From: SG8-30 sp963715485
Lineage (GTDB): Bacteria > Pseudomonadota > Gammaproteobacteria > Steroidobacterales > Steroidobacteraceae
Assembly (NCBI GenBank): GCA_963715485.1
Contig: OY970244.1
Location: 310,001 to 374,000 of the forward strand
DNA length: 64,000 nucleotides
Reading direction: 5' to 3'
The translations under genes were made by a program, and so were the position numbers. Position 1 is the stretch's first letter, and every line of letters begins with the position of its first letter. Below the pieces are notes generated by a model that was given only the letters and a program-made list of their open reading frames with translations, had not been told where the DNA came from and made no database searches. Positions 18,221 to 28,063 of this stretch are shown here, in pieces.

Positions 18221-18991
18221 TCAGCCTATGTCAAAAGTCGCCACGACCGGGGCGTGATCGGAGGGCCGCTCCCAGGCCCGGGGCTCGCGATCGACGTGGC
18301 AGCCGATGCAGGCCCCGGCCATCTCGTGGCTGGCCAGCACGAGGTCGATGCGCAGTCCGTGGTTGCGGCGGAACGCACCCATGCGGTAGTCCCACCAGCT
18401 GTAGGTGCCGGGCGGCTGCTCGAACAGCCGGAAGGTGTCCTCCAGCCCGGTCGCCATCAGCATCTTCAGTGCCTCGCGCTCGGCACCGCTGACGTGGACC
18501 GAGCCTTCCCACCTTGACGGGTCGTGCACGTCGCGATCCTCCGGCGCGATGTTGTAGTCGCCGACGATGACGAGTCGCGGGTGCTGCTCCAGCGAGGCCG
18601 CGACGTAGGCGGTGAGGTGCCCGAGCCAGTCGAGCTTGTAGGCGTACTTCTCGGAGCCGACCGCCTGGCCGTTCGGCACGTAGACGTCGATCACGCGCAC
18701 GCCTCCGATCGTCGCGGCGATGACCCGGCGCTGCGGATCGTCGAAGCCGGGGATGCCGCAGCAAACGTCCTCGAGCGGTTCACGCGCGAGCAGGGCCACC
18801 CCGTTGTAGGTCTTCTGCCCGAACCACGCCGCGTGCAGGCCGAGCGCACGGACCTGCTCGGCCGGGAACTCCTCGTCCGGCAGCTTCAGCTCCTGCAGCC
18901 CGATGACATCGACCGGGTTCGCGCCGAGCCAGTCCTGCAGCTGGCCCTGGCGCACGCGCAGCGAGTTGACGTTCCAGGTGGCGATCTTCAT
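18221..18991 (-). CDS. xthA: Exodeoxyribonuclease III
   Basis: About 256 residues, the usual length. Endonuclease/exonuclease/phosphatase-family motifs occur in order: WNVNSLRVR, QELKLPDEEFP (metal Glu), DVYVPNG, GDYNIAPEDRDVHDP, then SWWDYR and catalytic SDHAPV near the end. The enzyme is an AP endonuclease and 3'-5' exonuclease in base-excision repair. Its ATG (18991) overlaps the TGA of the upstream oligopeptidase gene as ATGA, so translation is coupled. Confidence 0.95.
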   Translation of the reverse strand: MKIATWNVNSLRVRQGQLQDWLGANPVDVIGLQELKLPDEEFPAEQVRALGLHAAWFGQKTYNGVALLAREPLEDVCCGIPGFDDPQRRVIAATIGGVRVIDVYVPNGQAVGSEKYAYKLDWLGHLTAYVAASLEQHPRLVIVGDYNIAPEDRDVHDPSRWEGSVHVSGAEREALKMLMATGLEDTFRLFEQPPGTYSWWDYRMGAFRRNHGLRIDLVLASHEMAGACIGCHVDREPRAWERPSDHAPVVATFDIG

Positions 18992-21006
18992 GCGGCGATG
19001 CCGTCCTTGCGCAGCAGCGGCTCGACCTCGGGCCGGCGGCCGCGGAACTCGATGAACGCCTCCATCGCGTCGCGGCTGCCGCCGCGCGAGAGGATCGAGT
19101 CGAGGAAGCGCATCGCGACCGTGGTGTCGAACACGCCGGTGTCCTCGAAGGCGGCGAAGGCGTCGGCTGCGAGGACCTCGGCCCACTTGTAGCTGTAGTA
19201 GCCGGCGGCATAGCCGCCCGAGAAGATGTGCATGAACGCGTGCGCGAAACGGTTGAACTCGGGAAAGCGGATGACCGCGACCTCACGGCGCACCTCGTCG
19301 AGGATTTCAGCGATGTGGCTGCCGCGGGCCGGGTCGTACTCGGCGTGCAGGCGGAAGTCGAACAGCGCGAACTCGAGTTGCCGGACCGCGGCGAGGCCCG
19401 CATGGAACACGCGCGAGGCGAGCAGGCGCTGCAGCAGGTCGGCCGGCAGCGGCTCGCCGGTTTCGACATGCGCCGAGATCAGCGGCAGCACTTCCGGGCG
19501 CCACGCGTACTGTTCCATGAACTGGCTCGGCAGCTCGACCGCGTCCCAGGGCACGCCGCTGATGCCGGCGATGCTCGGGTAGTCCACGGTCGTCAGCATG
19601 AAGTGCAGGCCGTGGCCGAACTCGTGGAACAGCGTGACCACGTCGCTGTGGGTCAGCTGGCCTGGCTGGCCCTCCAGGGGCGGGGTGAAGTTGCACACGA
19701 GCTGGGCGACCGGGATCGTGTGCGTGCCGGCAAAGCCCTTGCGGCTGATGCAGTCGTCCATCCACGCGCCGCCGCGCTTGCCCTGCCGGGCGAACGGGTC
19801 CAGGTAGAAACCGGCGATCTCGCGCCCATTTCCGTCGGAGATGGCGTAGTAGCGAACGTCGGGATGCCAGGTCGAGACGCCGTCGCGGGCCTCGATGGAG
19901 ATGCCGTAGAGCCTGCGTGCGACCTCGAACAGGCCCTCGAGGACGCGTGGCAGCGGGAAGTAGGGCCGCAGGGCCTCCTGCGAAACGGCGTGCCGCTCCT
20001 GGCGCAGCTTCTCCGCGTAGTAGGCGACGTCCCATGCCTCGAGCGGGCGCCCGGCGTAGGCCTCGAGCTCGGCAAACTCCGCGAGCGCCGCGGGCCTGTA
20101 ATGCGCAGCGAGGTCGCGGAGGAAAACCAGCACCTCCTCCGGGGTCGCCGCCATCTTTGTCGCCAGCGAGAGCGCGGCATAGGAGGGGAACCCGAGCAGC
20201 TGTGCAGTCTCGTGGCGGAGCGCGAGGATCTGCTCCATCCAGCGTGAGTTGTCGAAGCGCCCGGCGCCCGGGCCGTGCTCCGAGGCGCGGGTGGTCCAGG
20301 CTTCGTAGAACTCCCGCCGCAGGGGGACGCTGTCCGCATGCGAGAGCACCGCCACGTAGTTCGGTTCGTCCAGGGTGATCAGCCAGCCGTCGAGGCTGCG
20401 GTTGCGCGCGGCAGCCGCGGCCCTGGCCACGGCGCCGGCGGGCAGCCCCGCCAGCTCCGACTCGTCCCTGACCTGCTTCGTCCACGCCTCGGTGGCGTCG
20501 AGCACGTTCTCATCGAACTTCGACTGCGTCGTGGCCAGCTGCTGCATCAGCTCGCGGAAGCGATTCTTCTTGCCGGACGGCAGCGCCACGCCGGCGAGGC
20601 GGAAGTCGCGCAACAGGTTGTCGAGCAACTGACGCTGCGGTCCCGACAGGGCGCCGCCTTCCTGATCGCGGATCCGTTCGCAGGCGCCATACAGCGCCTC
20701 GTTCTGGCCGACCTCGGCATGGTAGTCGGCCAGCAGCACCCGGCAGGCGTTGTAGGCTTCGCGGAAGCCGTCGCCGTCCAGCACGGAGTTGAGGTGCTGT
20801 ACCGAGCTCCAGACCCGGGCCATGGCGTGATTGGCTTCCTCGAAGGGTTCGATCAGCGCAGCAAACGACGGTGCCGCCTGCGAGACGAGCGACTCCAGCG
20901 CCGCGCGATGCCGCGAGACGATGGTCTTGACGGCGGGCTCGACGTGGCTCGCGCGGATCGACGCGAAGTCCGGCAGGCCGTCCCGGGCCAGCAGCGGGTT
21001 GTCCAT
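18988..21006 (-). CDS. prlC: Oligopeptidase A (M3 zinc metallopeptidase)
   Basis: About 672 residues, full length. It begins with NPLLARDGLPDFASIRASHVEPAV, typical of OpdA. The zinc motif HEFGHGLH lies at about residue 460, and the conserved SYKWAEVLAADAFAAF is near the C-terminus. It is a cytosolic enzyme that degrades short peptides, including cleaved signal peptides. It is cotranscribed and translationally coupled with xthA downstream. Repeat copy 3 lies just upstream. Confidence 0.95.
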   Translation of the reverse strand: MDNPLLARDGLPDFASIRASHVEPAVKTIVSRHRAALESLVSQAAPSFAALIEPFEEANHAMARVWSSVQHLNSVLDGDGFREAYNACRVLLADYHAEVGQNEALYGACERIRDQEGGALSGPQRQLLDNLLRDFRLAGVALPSGKKNRFRELMQQLATTQSKFDENVLDATEAWTKQVRDESELAGLPAGAVARAAAAARNRSLDGWLITLDEPNYVAVLSHADSVPLRREFYEAWTTRASEHGPGAGRFDNSRWMEQILALRHETAQLLGFPSYAALSLATKMAATPEEVLVFLRDLAAHYRPAALAEFAELEAYAGRPLEAWDVAYYAEKLRQERHAVSQEALRPYFPLPRVLEGLFEVARRLYGISIEARDGVSTWHPDVRYYAISDGNGREIAGFYLDPFARQGKRGGAWMDDCISRKGFAGTHTIPVAQLVCNFTPPLEGQPGQLTHSDVVTLFHEFGHGLHFMLTTVDYPSIAGISGVPWDAVELPSQFMEQYAWRPEVLPLISAHVETGEPLPADLLQRLLASRVFHAGLAAVRQLEFALFDFRLHAEYDPARGSHIAEILDEVRREVAVIRFPEFNRFAHAFMHIFSGGYAAGYYSYKWAEVLAADAFAAFEDTGVFDTTVAMRFLDSILSRGGSRDAMEAFIEFRGRRPEVEPLLRKDGIAA

Positions 21007-21089
21007 GGGGTGTGTCCAGCATCCTGAAGAGGGCGCTATTGTAGGCCGTGCAGGCCCGGTGCGGGCCGATCGGTGTCACGCCGCGCGGC

Positions 21090-21380
21090 AAGCGCTGCCG
21101 GGCCAGCCCGGTATTTGGCGCGGCTCTCTACTCCGGGCACCTCCCCGCTCACTCCGAAAGGCAGACAGTCGCTCGCGGGGAGGTCCCCGTCGTCCTCGCC
21201 GCGCCTGTACGGTCGTGGCACGACGCGTCGCCGGTGGTCCGGGAACGGCGGGTGGCACCCCGCGCGAGGCGCGGTCGAGGGAGGGCCGGTCCCCGAGAGA
21301 GCGAGTTTGGCTTGCGGAGCGAAGCGGAGCCGAGCGAACGAGCGGGACCGGGCGACCGAGGACCGCGCCACAGCCCGGGA
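21090..21380. repeat. Dispersed inverted-repeat element, copy 3
   Basis: The gap 21007-21388 between prlC and the GIDE-domain gene. The left arm is GAAAGGCAGACAGTCGCTCG (21156-21175). The centre shares CGTCGTCCTCGCC with copies 2 and 4. The right arm has GAGCGAGTTTGGCTTGCGGA (21299-21318), identical to copy 2. The element ends ~10 bp before the stop of the GIDE gene. This is the longest copy (about 290 bp). Confidence 0.75.
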
Positions 21381-21388
21381 CCGGGCGG

Positions 21389-22282
21389 TCAGCGCAGCTC
21401 GTTGAGGAGCAGCCAGCCGAGCGCGGTGACCGCGACCAGGAAGGCCGCGAGGCCGCCGATGGCATGGAAGCGGTAGCGCCGCGCCAGCTTCTCGGCGTCG
21501 CCCGCGGCAAGCAGCAGCGGCCGGTCGTCACGCGGCTTCTCCAGCACGTGGATGCCGGGCTCGGCGGCGACCTTGCGCCGCTCCGCCAGCACCTGCTCGT
21601 GCGCGGCCTCGCGCGCTCGTTCCCACTCCGGCAGCGTGAGCGTGCCGTCGCCGTCGGTGTCGAAGCGCTTCATGAGTTCCGCGGGGTCGCGCTTCCACTG
21701 GCGCAGCAGTGCGGCGACCTCGGCATCCACCGCACCGGGCTGCACGTTGGTCTCGGTGCGGAACCAGCCGATGGCGTACAGCGGATCGCCATCGTGCATG
21801 CGCGACTCCCGGTATCGGTAGTCGCTGCCGAAACCGCGAAAGCCGCGGTGTGCCGGCGGGCCTGCGACGGGCAGCGGCGTGTCGCCGCGCCACACGTCCC
21901 TGGCCGAGGGCAGCACCTCCGCGCCTTCCGGATCGACGATGCAGCGGCCGGTCTCGTCCTCGAGATAGAACAGTGCGTCGCTGACACGCTGGCTGACGAC
22001 CTTCCACTTGGTGCGGTCCCGGGCATCGCGTGTGCGGCGCTCGACCGTGTAGCTCCACCACGTGCAGGGAAGCTTCGACAGCGGGGCGATGACCGGGGCG
22101 CCGGACATGCGCCGGCCGGTGCCGACCAGCTCGACATAGCCCTGGGCGGCGCTGCGGACGCGCGAGGTCGGCGTGTCCTCGATCAGGCGCGCCCAGTGCC
22201 ACCAGCGAAAGCCGCGGAAGAAGCCCCAGGCGCCGGCCGCCGCGACGGCGGCCAGGATCATCCAGTACTCGACCGGGTCCAC
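21389..22282 (-). CDS. GIDE-domain membrane protein with an EF-hand
   Basis: About 297 residues, GTG start. An N-terminal helix (WMILAAVAAAGAWGFF) and a C-terminal helix (GLAAFLVAVTALGWLLL) flank the body. The middle matches the GIDE family named after a eukaryotic mitochondrial E3 ligase, with the GYVELVGTGRRM start and PLSKLPCTWWSYTVERR. A calcium-binding EF-hand loop DTDGDGTLTLPE lies at about residue 205. No RING domain is present, so ubiquitin-ligase activity is not expected. The gene lies one base beyond lemA's stop, the usual LemA/GIDE pairing in bacteria. Function is unknown. Confidence 0.78.
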   Translation of the reverse strand: MDPVEYWMILAAVAAAGAWGFFRGFRWWHWARLIEDTPTSRVRSAAQGYVELVGTGRRMSGAPVIAPLSKLPCTWWSYTVERRTRDARDRTKWKVVSQRVSDALFYLEDETGRCIVDPEGAEVLPSARDVWRGDTPLPVAGPPAHRGFRGFGSDYRYRESRMHDGDPLYAIGWFRTETNVQPGAVDAEVAALLRQWKRDPAELMKRFDTDGDGTLTLPEWERAREAAHEQVLAERRKVAAEPGIHVLEKPRDDRPLLLAAGDAEKLARRYRFHAIGGLAAFLVAVTALGWLLLNELR

Positions 22283-22283
22283 C

Positions 22284-22850
22284 TCAGCTGAACAGGGCCT
22301 TCATGTCCACGTCGCGGGTCTGCTCGTCGGTGAACTCGAGCAGGTCGGCCGTCTTGAAGCCGAACAGCCGGGCGACGATCAGGTCCGGGAACTGGTGGAT
22401 GCGAACGTTGTTCAGGTTGACCGAGGAGTTGTACAGCTCGCGCCGGTCCGCGATGCTCTCCTCCAGCTGCGTGATGCGCGCCTGCAGGTGGCGGAACGAC
22501 TCGTCGGCCTTCAGGTCCGGGTAGTTCTCCACCACGGCAAACAGCTGGCCGAGGCCGGCGCGCAGCGCGCTCTCGGCGGCACCGACTGCCGCGACGTCAC
22601 CGCGTCCTGCGGCCTGGAACACGGAGGCGCGCGCCTTCATCACGCGCTCGAGCGTCTCCTGCTCGTACTGCATGTACTGCTTGCAGGTCTCCACCAGCTT
22701 GGGCAGCTCGTCGTGGCGCTGGACCAGCAGGACGTCGATGTTCGACCAGGCCTGCTTGACCGCCTCTCGCAGCTTGACGAGGCCGTTGTAGATGCCGATG
22801 CCGTAGACCGCGACGACGGCCAGGACGGCAAGGAAAATGATGAAGCCCAT
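22284..22850 (-). CDS. lemA: LemA family protein
   Basis: A 188-residue protein. One N-terminal membrane helix (GFIIFLAVLAVVAVYGIGIYNGLV) is followed by a long helical domain with the family motif VKQAWSNIDVLLVQRHDELPKLVE and NVRIHQFPDLIVARLFGF near the end. It is probably anchored in the membrane. LemA proteins are uncharacterised in most bacteria and often sit beside GIDE or peptidase genes; here the GIDE gene follows directly. It is divergent from the glutathione reductase gene. Confidence 0.92.
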   Translation of the reverse strand: MGFIIFLAVLAVVAVYGIGIYNGLVKLREAVKQAWSNIDVLLVQRHDELPKLVETCKQYMQYEQETLERVMKARASVFQAAGRGDVAAVGAAESALRAGLGQLFAVVENYPDLKADESFRHLQARITQLEESIADRRELYNSSVNLNNVRIHQFPDLIVARLFGFKTADLLEFTDEQTRDVDMKALFS

Positions 22851-22933
22851 GCTGGAACCTCCCCGGCCGCTGCTTGAAGGCGGCGGCGAAGTATATCATC
22901 GGGCACCGCCCTTCCTGGCACGACGGAGTTCAC

Positions 22934-24281
22934 ATGACGGCGCAATTCGACCTGATCGTCATCGGCGGCGGCAGCGGCGGGCTCGCCTGCGCGCAGCGCG
23001 CCGCGGAGTACGGCGCCAGGGTCGCGCTCGCCGAGCCGCGGCCGCTCGGCGGCACCTGCGTCAACGAGGGCTGCGTGCCGAAGAAGGTCATGTACTACGC
23101 GGCGAGCCTGGCCGGAGGGATCCGCGACGCCGCCGGCTACGGCTTCGACGTGACGCTCGATGGCCACGACTGGCGCGCGCTGAAGGCGGCGCGTGATGCC
23201 TACGTCCGCCGGCTCAACGGCATCTACGCGACCAACCTGGAGCGGCGCGGCATCAGGCACGTCGCCTGCGCACGCGCGGTTCCACGACGCGCAGACGGTG
23301 GTGGCCGGCGACGAGGTGCTGACTGCCCCGCACGTCGTCATCGCCAGCGGTGGCCGGCCCATCGTGCCGCCCGTGCCCGGCGCGGAGCACGGCATCACCT
23401 CCGACGGGTTCTTCGACCTCGAGCAGCGGCCGCAGTCCATCGCCATCGTCGGCAGCGGATACGTCGCGGTGGAGATCGCGGGCGTGCTGGCGGCGCTCGG
23501 CACGAAGGTGACGCTGGTGATCCGGCACGACCACGTGCTGCGGAGCTTCGACGCGATGCTGTCGGCGGCGCTGATGGCCGGGATGCGTGCCGACGGCATC
23601 GAGATCGTGGACCATGCGGTTCCTGCCCAGGTCAGGCAGGTGGGCGACCATCACGAGCTGTGGACCGCGGACGGACGGATCCTGGGGCCTTTCGGGGGCG
23701 TCCTCTGGGCGGTCGGGCGCGAGCCGGCGGTGGAGCGACTCGGCCTGCAGCACGCGGGGGTGCGGCAGTACGACGACGGCTACATCATCACGGATCGCTT
23801 CCAGCAGACCAGCGCGCCCGGCGTGTACGCCATCGGCGACGTGACCGGCCGGCTCGCCCTCACGCCGGTGGCGATCGCAGCGGGCCGCCGACTGGCCGAC
23901 CGCGTGTTCGGCGGACAAGCCGGCCGGCACCTCGACTACGACCTCGTGCCGACGGTCATCTTCAGCCACCCGCCGATAGGCACGATCGGGCTGACGGAGG
24001 CCGAGGCGCGGGACATCCACGGCGATGCGGTGCGTTGCTACACCTCCGGCTTCACCCCCCTTTACCACGCGCTCACCGAGCACAAGCGCCGCGCCGAGAT
24101 GAAGCTGGTGACGGTCGGGCCTGACGAGCGGATCGTGGGGCTGCACGTCATCGGGGAAGGCGCGGACGAGATGCTGCAGGGCTTCGCGGTGGCGGTGAAG
24201 CTGGGTGCGACCAAGCGCGACTTCGACGACACGGTCGCCATTCACCCGACCAGCGCCGAAGAATTCGTGACCATGCGCTGA
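22934..24281 (+). CDS. gor: Glutathione-disulfide reductase (one frame break)
   Basis: The FAD motif VIGGGSGGLACAQRA at the N-terminus is followed by the redox pair in GGTCVNEGCVPKK. The NADPH Rossmann motif GSGYVAVEIAGVLAALG and the second FAD motif GVYAIGDVTG come next. The C-terminal active-site His-Glu of the dimer partner lies in HPTSAEEFV. RHDHVLRSFD matches the NADPH-phosphate-binding loop of glutathione reductases rather than lipoamide dehydrogenases. It reduces GSSG with NADPH in the cytosol. The frame breaks near 23270 (before HARFHDAQTV) with no lost homology. GGAG at 22925 supports ATG 22934. Confidence 0.9.
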
Positions 24282-24296
24282 AGCGGGTGCAATGAG

Positions 24297-24827
24297 ATGA
24301 GCAATCACATCAGGCCCTGGCGGGGCATTCTTCCGGTGATCGGCGCGCGTGCCTACGTGGACCCGGCGGCCGCGGTCATCGGCCAGGTGACGCTCGGCGA
24401 CGACTCGTCCGTCTGGCCGATGGCGGTGATCCGCGGCGACGTGAACGTGATCACGGTGGGCGCGCGAACCAGCGTGCAGGACGGCAGCGTGCTGCACGTG
24501 ACCCACGACGGTCCGTACAACCCGGGCGGCTACCCGCTGGTCATCGGCGACGACGTGACCATCGGCCACCGCGCCGTCCTCCATGGCTGCACGGTGGGGC
24601 ACCGGTGCCTCATCGGCATGGGCGCGATCGTCATGGACGGGGTGGTCGTCGAGGACGAGGTGATCATCGCCGGCGGCGCCCTGGTGACGCCCGGCACGCG
24701 CTGCGTGGCCCGTTCGCTGTACATCGGCAGCCCGGCACGACGCGCGCGGGCGCTGAGCGGGTCCGAGGTGGAGATGCTCTCCTACAGCGCGGCGTGGTAC
24801 GTGAAGGTGAAGGACCAGTACCTATAG
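24297..24827 (+). CDS. Gamma-carbonic anhydrase family protein (YrdA-like)
   Basis: A 176-residue left-handed beta-helix protein with hexapeptide repeats. WPMAVIRGDVN supplies the conserved Arg/Asp. Zinc ligands are His in SVLHVTHDGP, GDDVTIGHRAVLHGC and the neighbouring GHRCLIGMGA. It is trimeric in the family. Catalysis of CO2 hydration is possible but unproven for the YrdA branch. It follows gor by 15 bp, so the two probably share a transcript. Its stop overlaps the 3' end of convergent aroE by 6 bp. Confidence 0.9.
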   Translation: MSNHIRPWRGILPVIGARAYVDPAAAVIGQVTLGDDSSVWPMAVIRGDVNVITVGARTSVQDGSVLHVTHDGPYNPGGYPLVIGDDVTIGHRAVLHGCTVGHRCLIGMGAIVMDGVVVEDEVIIAGGALVTPGTRCVARSLYIGSPARRARALSGSEVEMLSYSAAWYVKVKDQYL

Positions 24828-25646
24828 CGTCGCGAGCGCGCCGAGCACTGGCGCCGTCGCGGGGCGGACGCCGTGCCACAGCAGGTAGGACTCGGCCGCC
24901 TGTTCCACCAGCATTCCCCAACCCTGGTGGCTGTGCCTGGCGCCGCGCTGCTGCGCCCAGAGCTGGAACGGCGTCGGGCTGCGCGAATAGGCGAGGTCGT
25001 AGCAGATCGTGTCCGGGCCGATGACCCGTTCGGGCAGGTCGACGACGTCGCCGGTCAGGCTGGTCGAGGTGGCGTTGATCACCAGGTCCCAGTCGCTGAT
25101 GGTCGTGTCGGCAAACGTGCCGGCAGACACCGGGCCGAGGTCCTCGAAGGCCGCAACCAGCTCCTCCGCACGCCGGGCGGTCCGGTTGGCGACGAACAGG
25201 CGGCCGGGATGCTCGGCCAGCAGGGGACCGAGCACGCCGCGCACGGCTCCCCCTGCGCCGAGGATCAGGATCCTGCGGCGCTTCAACGAGAAGCCGAGGT
25301 TGACCGACAGGTCCGTCACCAGGCCGGCGCCGTCGGTGTTGTCGCCGAGCAGTTTGTTGCCTTCGCGGGCGGCCAGCGTGTTGACCGCGCCGGCACGCTT
25401 CGCCCGCGCGGTCAGCTCATCGGCCAGCTCGGCCGCCGCCAGCTTGTGGGGCACGGTGACGTTGGCGCCGCGGCCGCCGCCGGCGAAGAACTCCAGCGCC
25501 GTCCTGCGGAAGTTCTCGGCCTCGACGTCCACCAGCCGGTAGTCGACGGTGTGGCCGAATTGCCGCGCGAACAGGCCGTGGATGAAGGGGGACCAGCTGT
25601 GGCTGACGGGGTGACCGAACAGCACGTAGCGCCCGGCGTCCGTCAT
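24822..25646 (-). CDS. aroE: Shikimate dehydrogenase
   Basis: About 274 residues. Shikimate-binding motifs HPVSHSWSPFIH, GANVTVPHK and GDNTDGAG are followed by the NADPH turn ILGAGGAVRGVL, NRTARRAEEL, NATSTSLTGD and GWGMLVEQAAESY. It makes shikimate from 3-dehydroshikimate. ATG 25646 lies 4 bp after the hemB stop, so aroE is the second gene of a hemB-aroE operon. Length and all catalytic motifs (Lys-Asp pair) are intact. Confidence 0.94.
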   Translation of the reverse strand: MTDAGRYVLFGHPVSHSWSPFIHGLFARQFGHTVDYRLVDVEAENFRRTALEFFAGGGRGANVTVPHKLAAAELADELTARAKRAGAVNTLAAREGNKLLGDNTDGAGLVTDLSVNLGFSLKRRRILILGAGGAVRGVLGPLLAEHPGRLFVANRTARRAEELVAAFEDLGPVSAGTFADTTISDWDLVINATSTSLTGDVVDLPERVIGPDTICYDLAYSRSPTPFQLWAQQRGARHSHQGWGMLVEQAAESYLLWHGVRPATAPVLGALATL

Positions 25647-25650
25647 GGCG

Positions 25651-26661
<1,011 letters not shown>

Positions 26662-26757
26662 GGGGCTCCTCGTTCCCGTGTACGGGGGGTGATACAGTCC
26701 GCCGCCAATGTTACCGGCCCCGGCAGGCGGGCGCTGCAGCGCTTTTCGCAGCGCAGC

Positions 26758-27321
26758 ATGACGGAGGCCGAAATAACCCTGGCGGACACCCGGTCTCCTC
26801 ACATGAACGACGTCCAGCGCGAACGGCAGCGGCAGCAGCGCTTCACGGCGGTCTGCGAGCCCCTGCGGGCGGACCTGCTCCGCTTCGCCTTCTGGCTCAC
26901 CCGGGACCGGGCGCTGGCCGAGGACGTGGTTCAGGAGGCGATGCTGAGGGCCTGGAAGTCCCTCGACTCGCTCGATAGCGACGCCAAGGCGAGGCCGTGG
27001 ATGCTGACGATCGTGCGCAGGGAACATGCCAGGACCTTCGAGCGCAAGCGCCTCGAGGTCACCGACGTGGACGCACTGATCGCGGCAGAGGCCGACGTCC
27101 TGGCTGCCGAGGAGGACGTCGCCCTGGCCGAGATGCGCGAGGCGCTGTTCCGGCTCGAGGACGACTACCGGGAGCCACTGGTGCTACAGGTAATGATGGG
27201 ATTCACGACGCAGGAGATCGCGGCACACATGGACCTGACCCAGGGTGCCGTGCTGACACGCCTGTTCCGCGCCCGGCAGCAGCTGCGCAAGGCGCTCGGC
27301 GGGGCTGGAGAAGACTCATGA
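26758..27321 (+). CDS. ECF-type RNA polymerase sigma factor
   Basis: About 187 residues. Region 2 is PLRADLLRFAFWLTRDRALAEDVVQEAMLRAWKSL. Region 4 is LEDDYREPLVLQVMMGFTTQEIAAHMDLTQGAVLTRLFRARQQL, a complete helix-turn-helix. ATG 26758 is used; ATG 26803 would remove 15 residues before the conserved part. Its stop overlaps the DUF3379 start as ATGA. Together with the downstream HvfA-like gene this suggests a stress (metal or envelope) response unit, although no ECF promoter could be assigned confidently. Confidence 0.9.
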   Translation: MTEAEITLADTRSPHMNDVQRERQRQQRFTAVCEPLRADLLRFAFWLTRDRALAEDVVQEAMLRAWKSLDSLDSDAKARPWMLTIVRREHARTFERKRLEVTDVDALIAAEADVLAAEEDVALAEMREALFRLEDDYREPLVLQVMMGFTTQEIAAHMDLTQGAVLTRLFRARQQLRKALGGAGEDS

Positions 27322-27997
27322 ACTGCCTGGAGTTCCGCCGGGCGGCAGGTGCCGAGCCGGGCATCGACGGCGCCGAGCTCGCCGCGCACCGCGCGACCTG
27401 CCCGGCCTGTGCGCGCTACCAGCGCGAGATGCAGGACATGGACCGGCTGCTCGGCCGCGCGATGCGGGTGGACCTGGCGACCGGCCAGGGGACTGTCCCC
27501 GACCGGGGACAGTCCCCGGTAGCCCAGGCAGGTGGTGGGCGATGGCGGCCAGCCTGGTCGCCGGCGTGCTCGTCGCTGCCACCTTGTGGGTGTCCTGGCC
27601 GGAACCCAGCCTGGCCTCGGAGGTCTTCGATCACGCCTCCCACGAGCCGCAGGCGTGGGAGATGGAGGACGAGTTGGATCGTCCGCACGTCGAGAACGTC
27701 CTGGATTCCAGTGGCGCGGTGCTGCGGCCGGATGCCGGTACCGTGACCTTCGCCAAGCGGTGTTTCTTCGACCGCCACTGGGTGCCGCACCTCGTGGTGC
27801 AGACCGAGGCGGGGCCGGTGACGGTGTTCCTGCTCGGTCACCGGGACGTTGCCGGCGAGACGCGCCTGGCGGGCGAGGGATACGAGGCGATCGTGCTGCC
27901 CGCGCCGCGCGGCAGCATCGCAGTGGTCGGGCGCGGCATCGCAGACCTCGATGTCGTGGCGCGGCAGATTTTCGCATCCGTGGAGTGGCAGGCCTGA
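27318..27997 (+). CDS. DUF3379 anti-sigma-like protein (frame broken at a palindromic repeat)
   Basis: The N-terminal part (MNCLEFRRAAGAEPG, then HRATCPACARYQRE) looks like a zinc-finger anti-sigma domain with an HxxxCxxC motif. A membrane helix (MAASLVAGVLVAATLWVSW) and a C-terminal domain with TFAKRCFFDRHWVPHLVVQ and PVTVFLLGH match the DUF3379 family often found beside ECF sigma factors. The two halves are in different frames. The break falls at or just after a GGGGACTGTCCCC palindrome pair (27488-27517). Either the repeat inserted in the linker or there is an assembly indel nearby. The role is inferred: a membrane-bound regulator of the sigma factor. Confidence 0.75.
27488..27517. repeat. 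GGGGAC(T/A)GTCCCC palindrome pair inside the DUF3379 gene
   Basis: GGGGACTGTCCCC (27488-27500) and GGGGACAGTCCCC (27505-27517) are separated by GACC. Each unit is itself palindromic around its centre and the two are mutual reverse complements. The same pair with a 3-bp spacer occurs at 47589-47617. Here it lies in coding sequence at the junction where the reading frame changes. Confidence 0.85.
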
Positions 27998-28063
27998 GCC
28001 GGCCGTTGCGTGGAGCATCAACCCGTTCCCCCGGAGGGGGGCAATCCAAAGGAGACGACAGCA

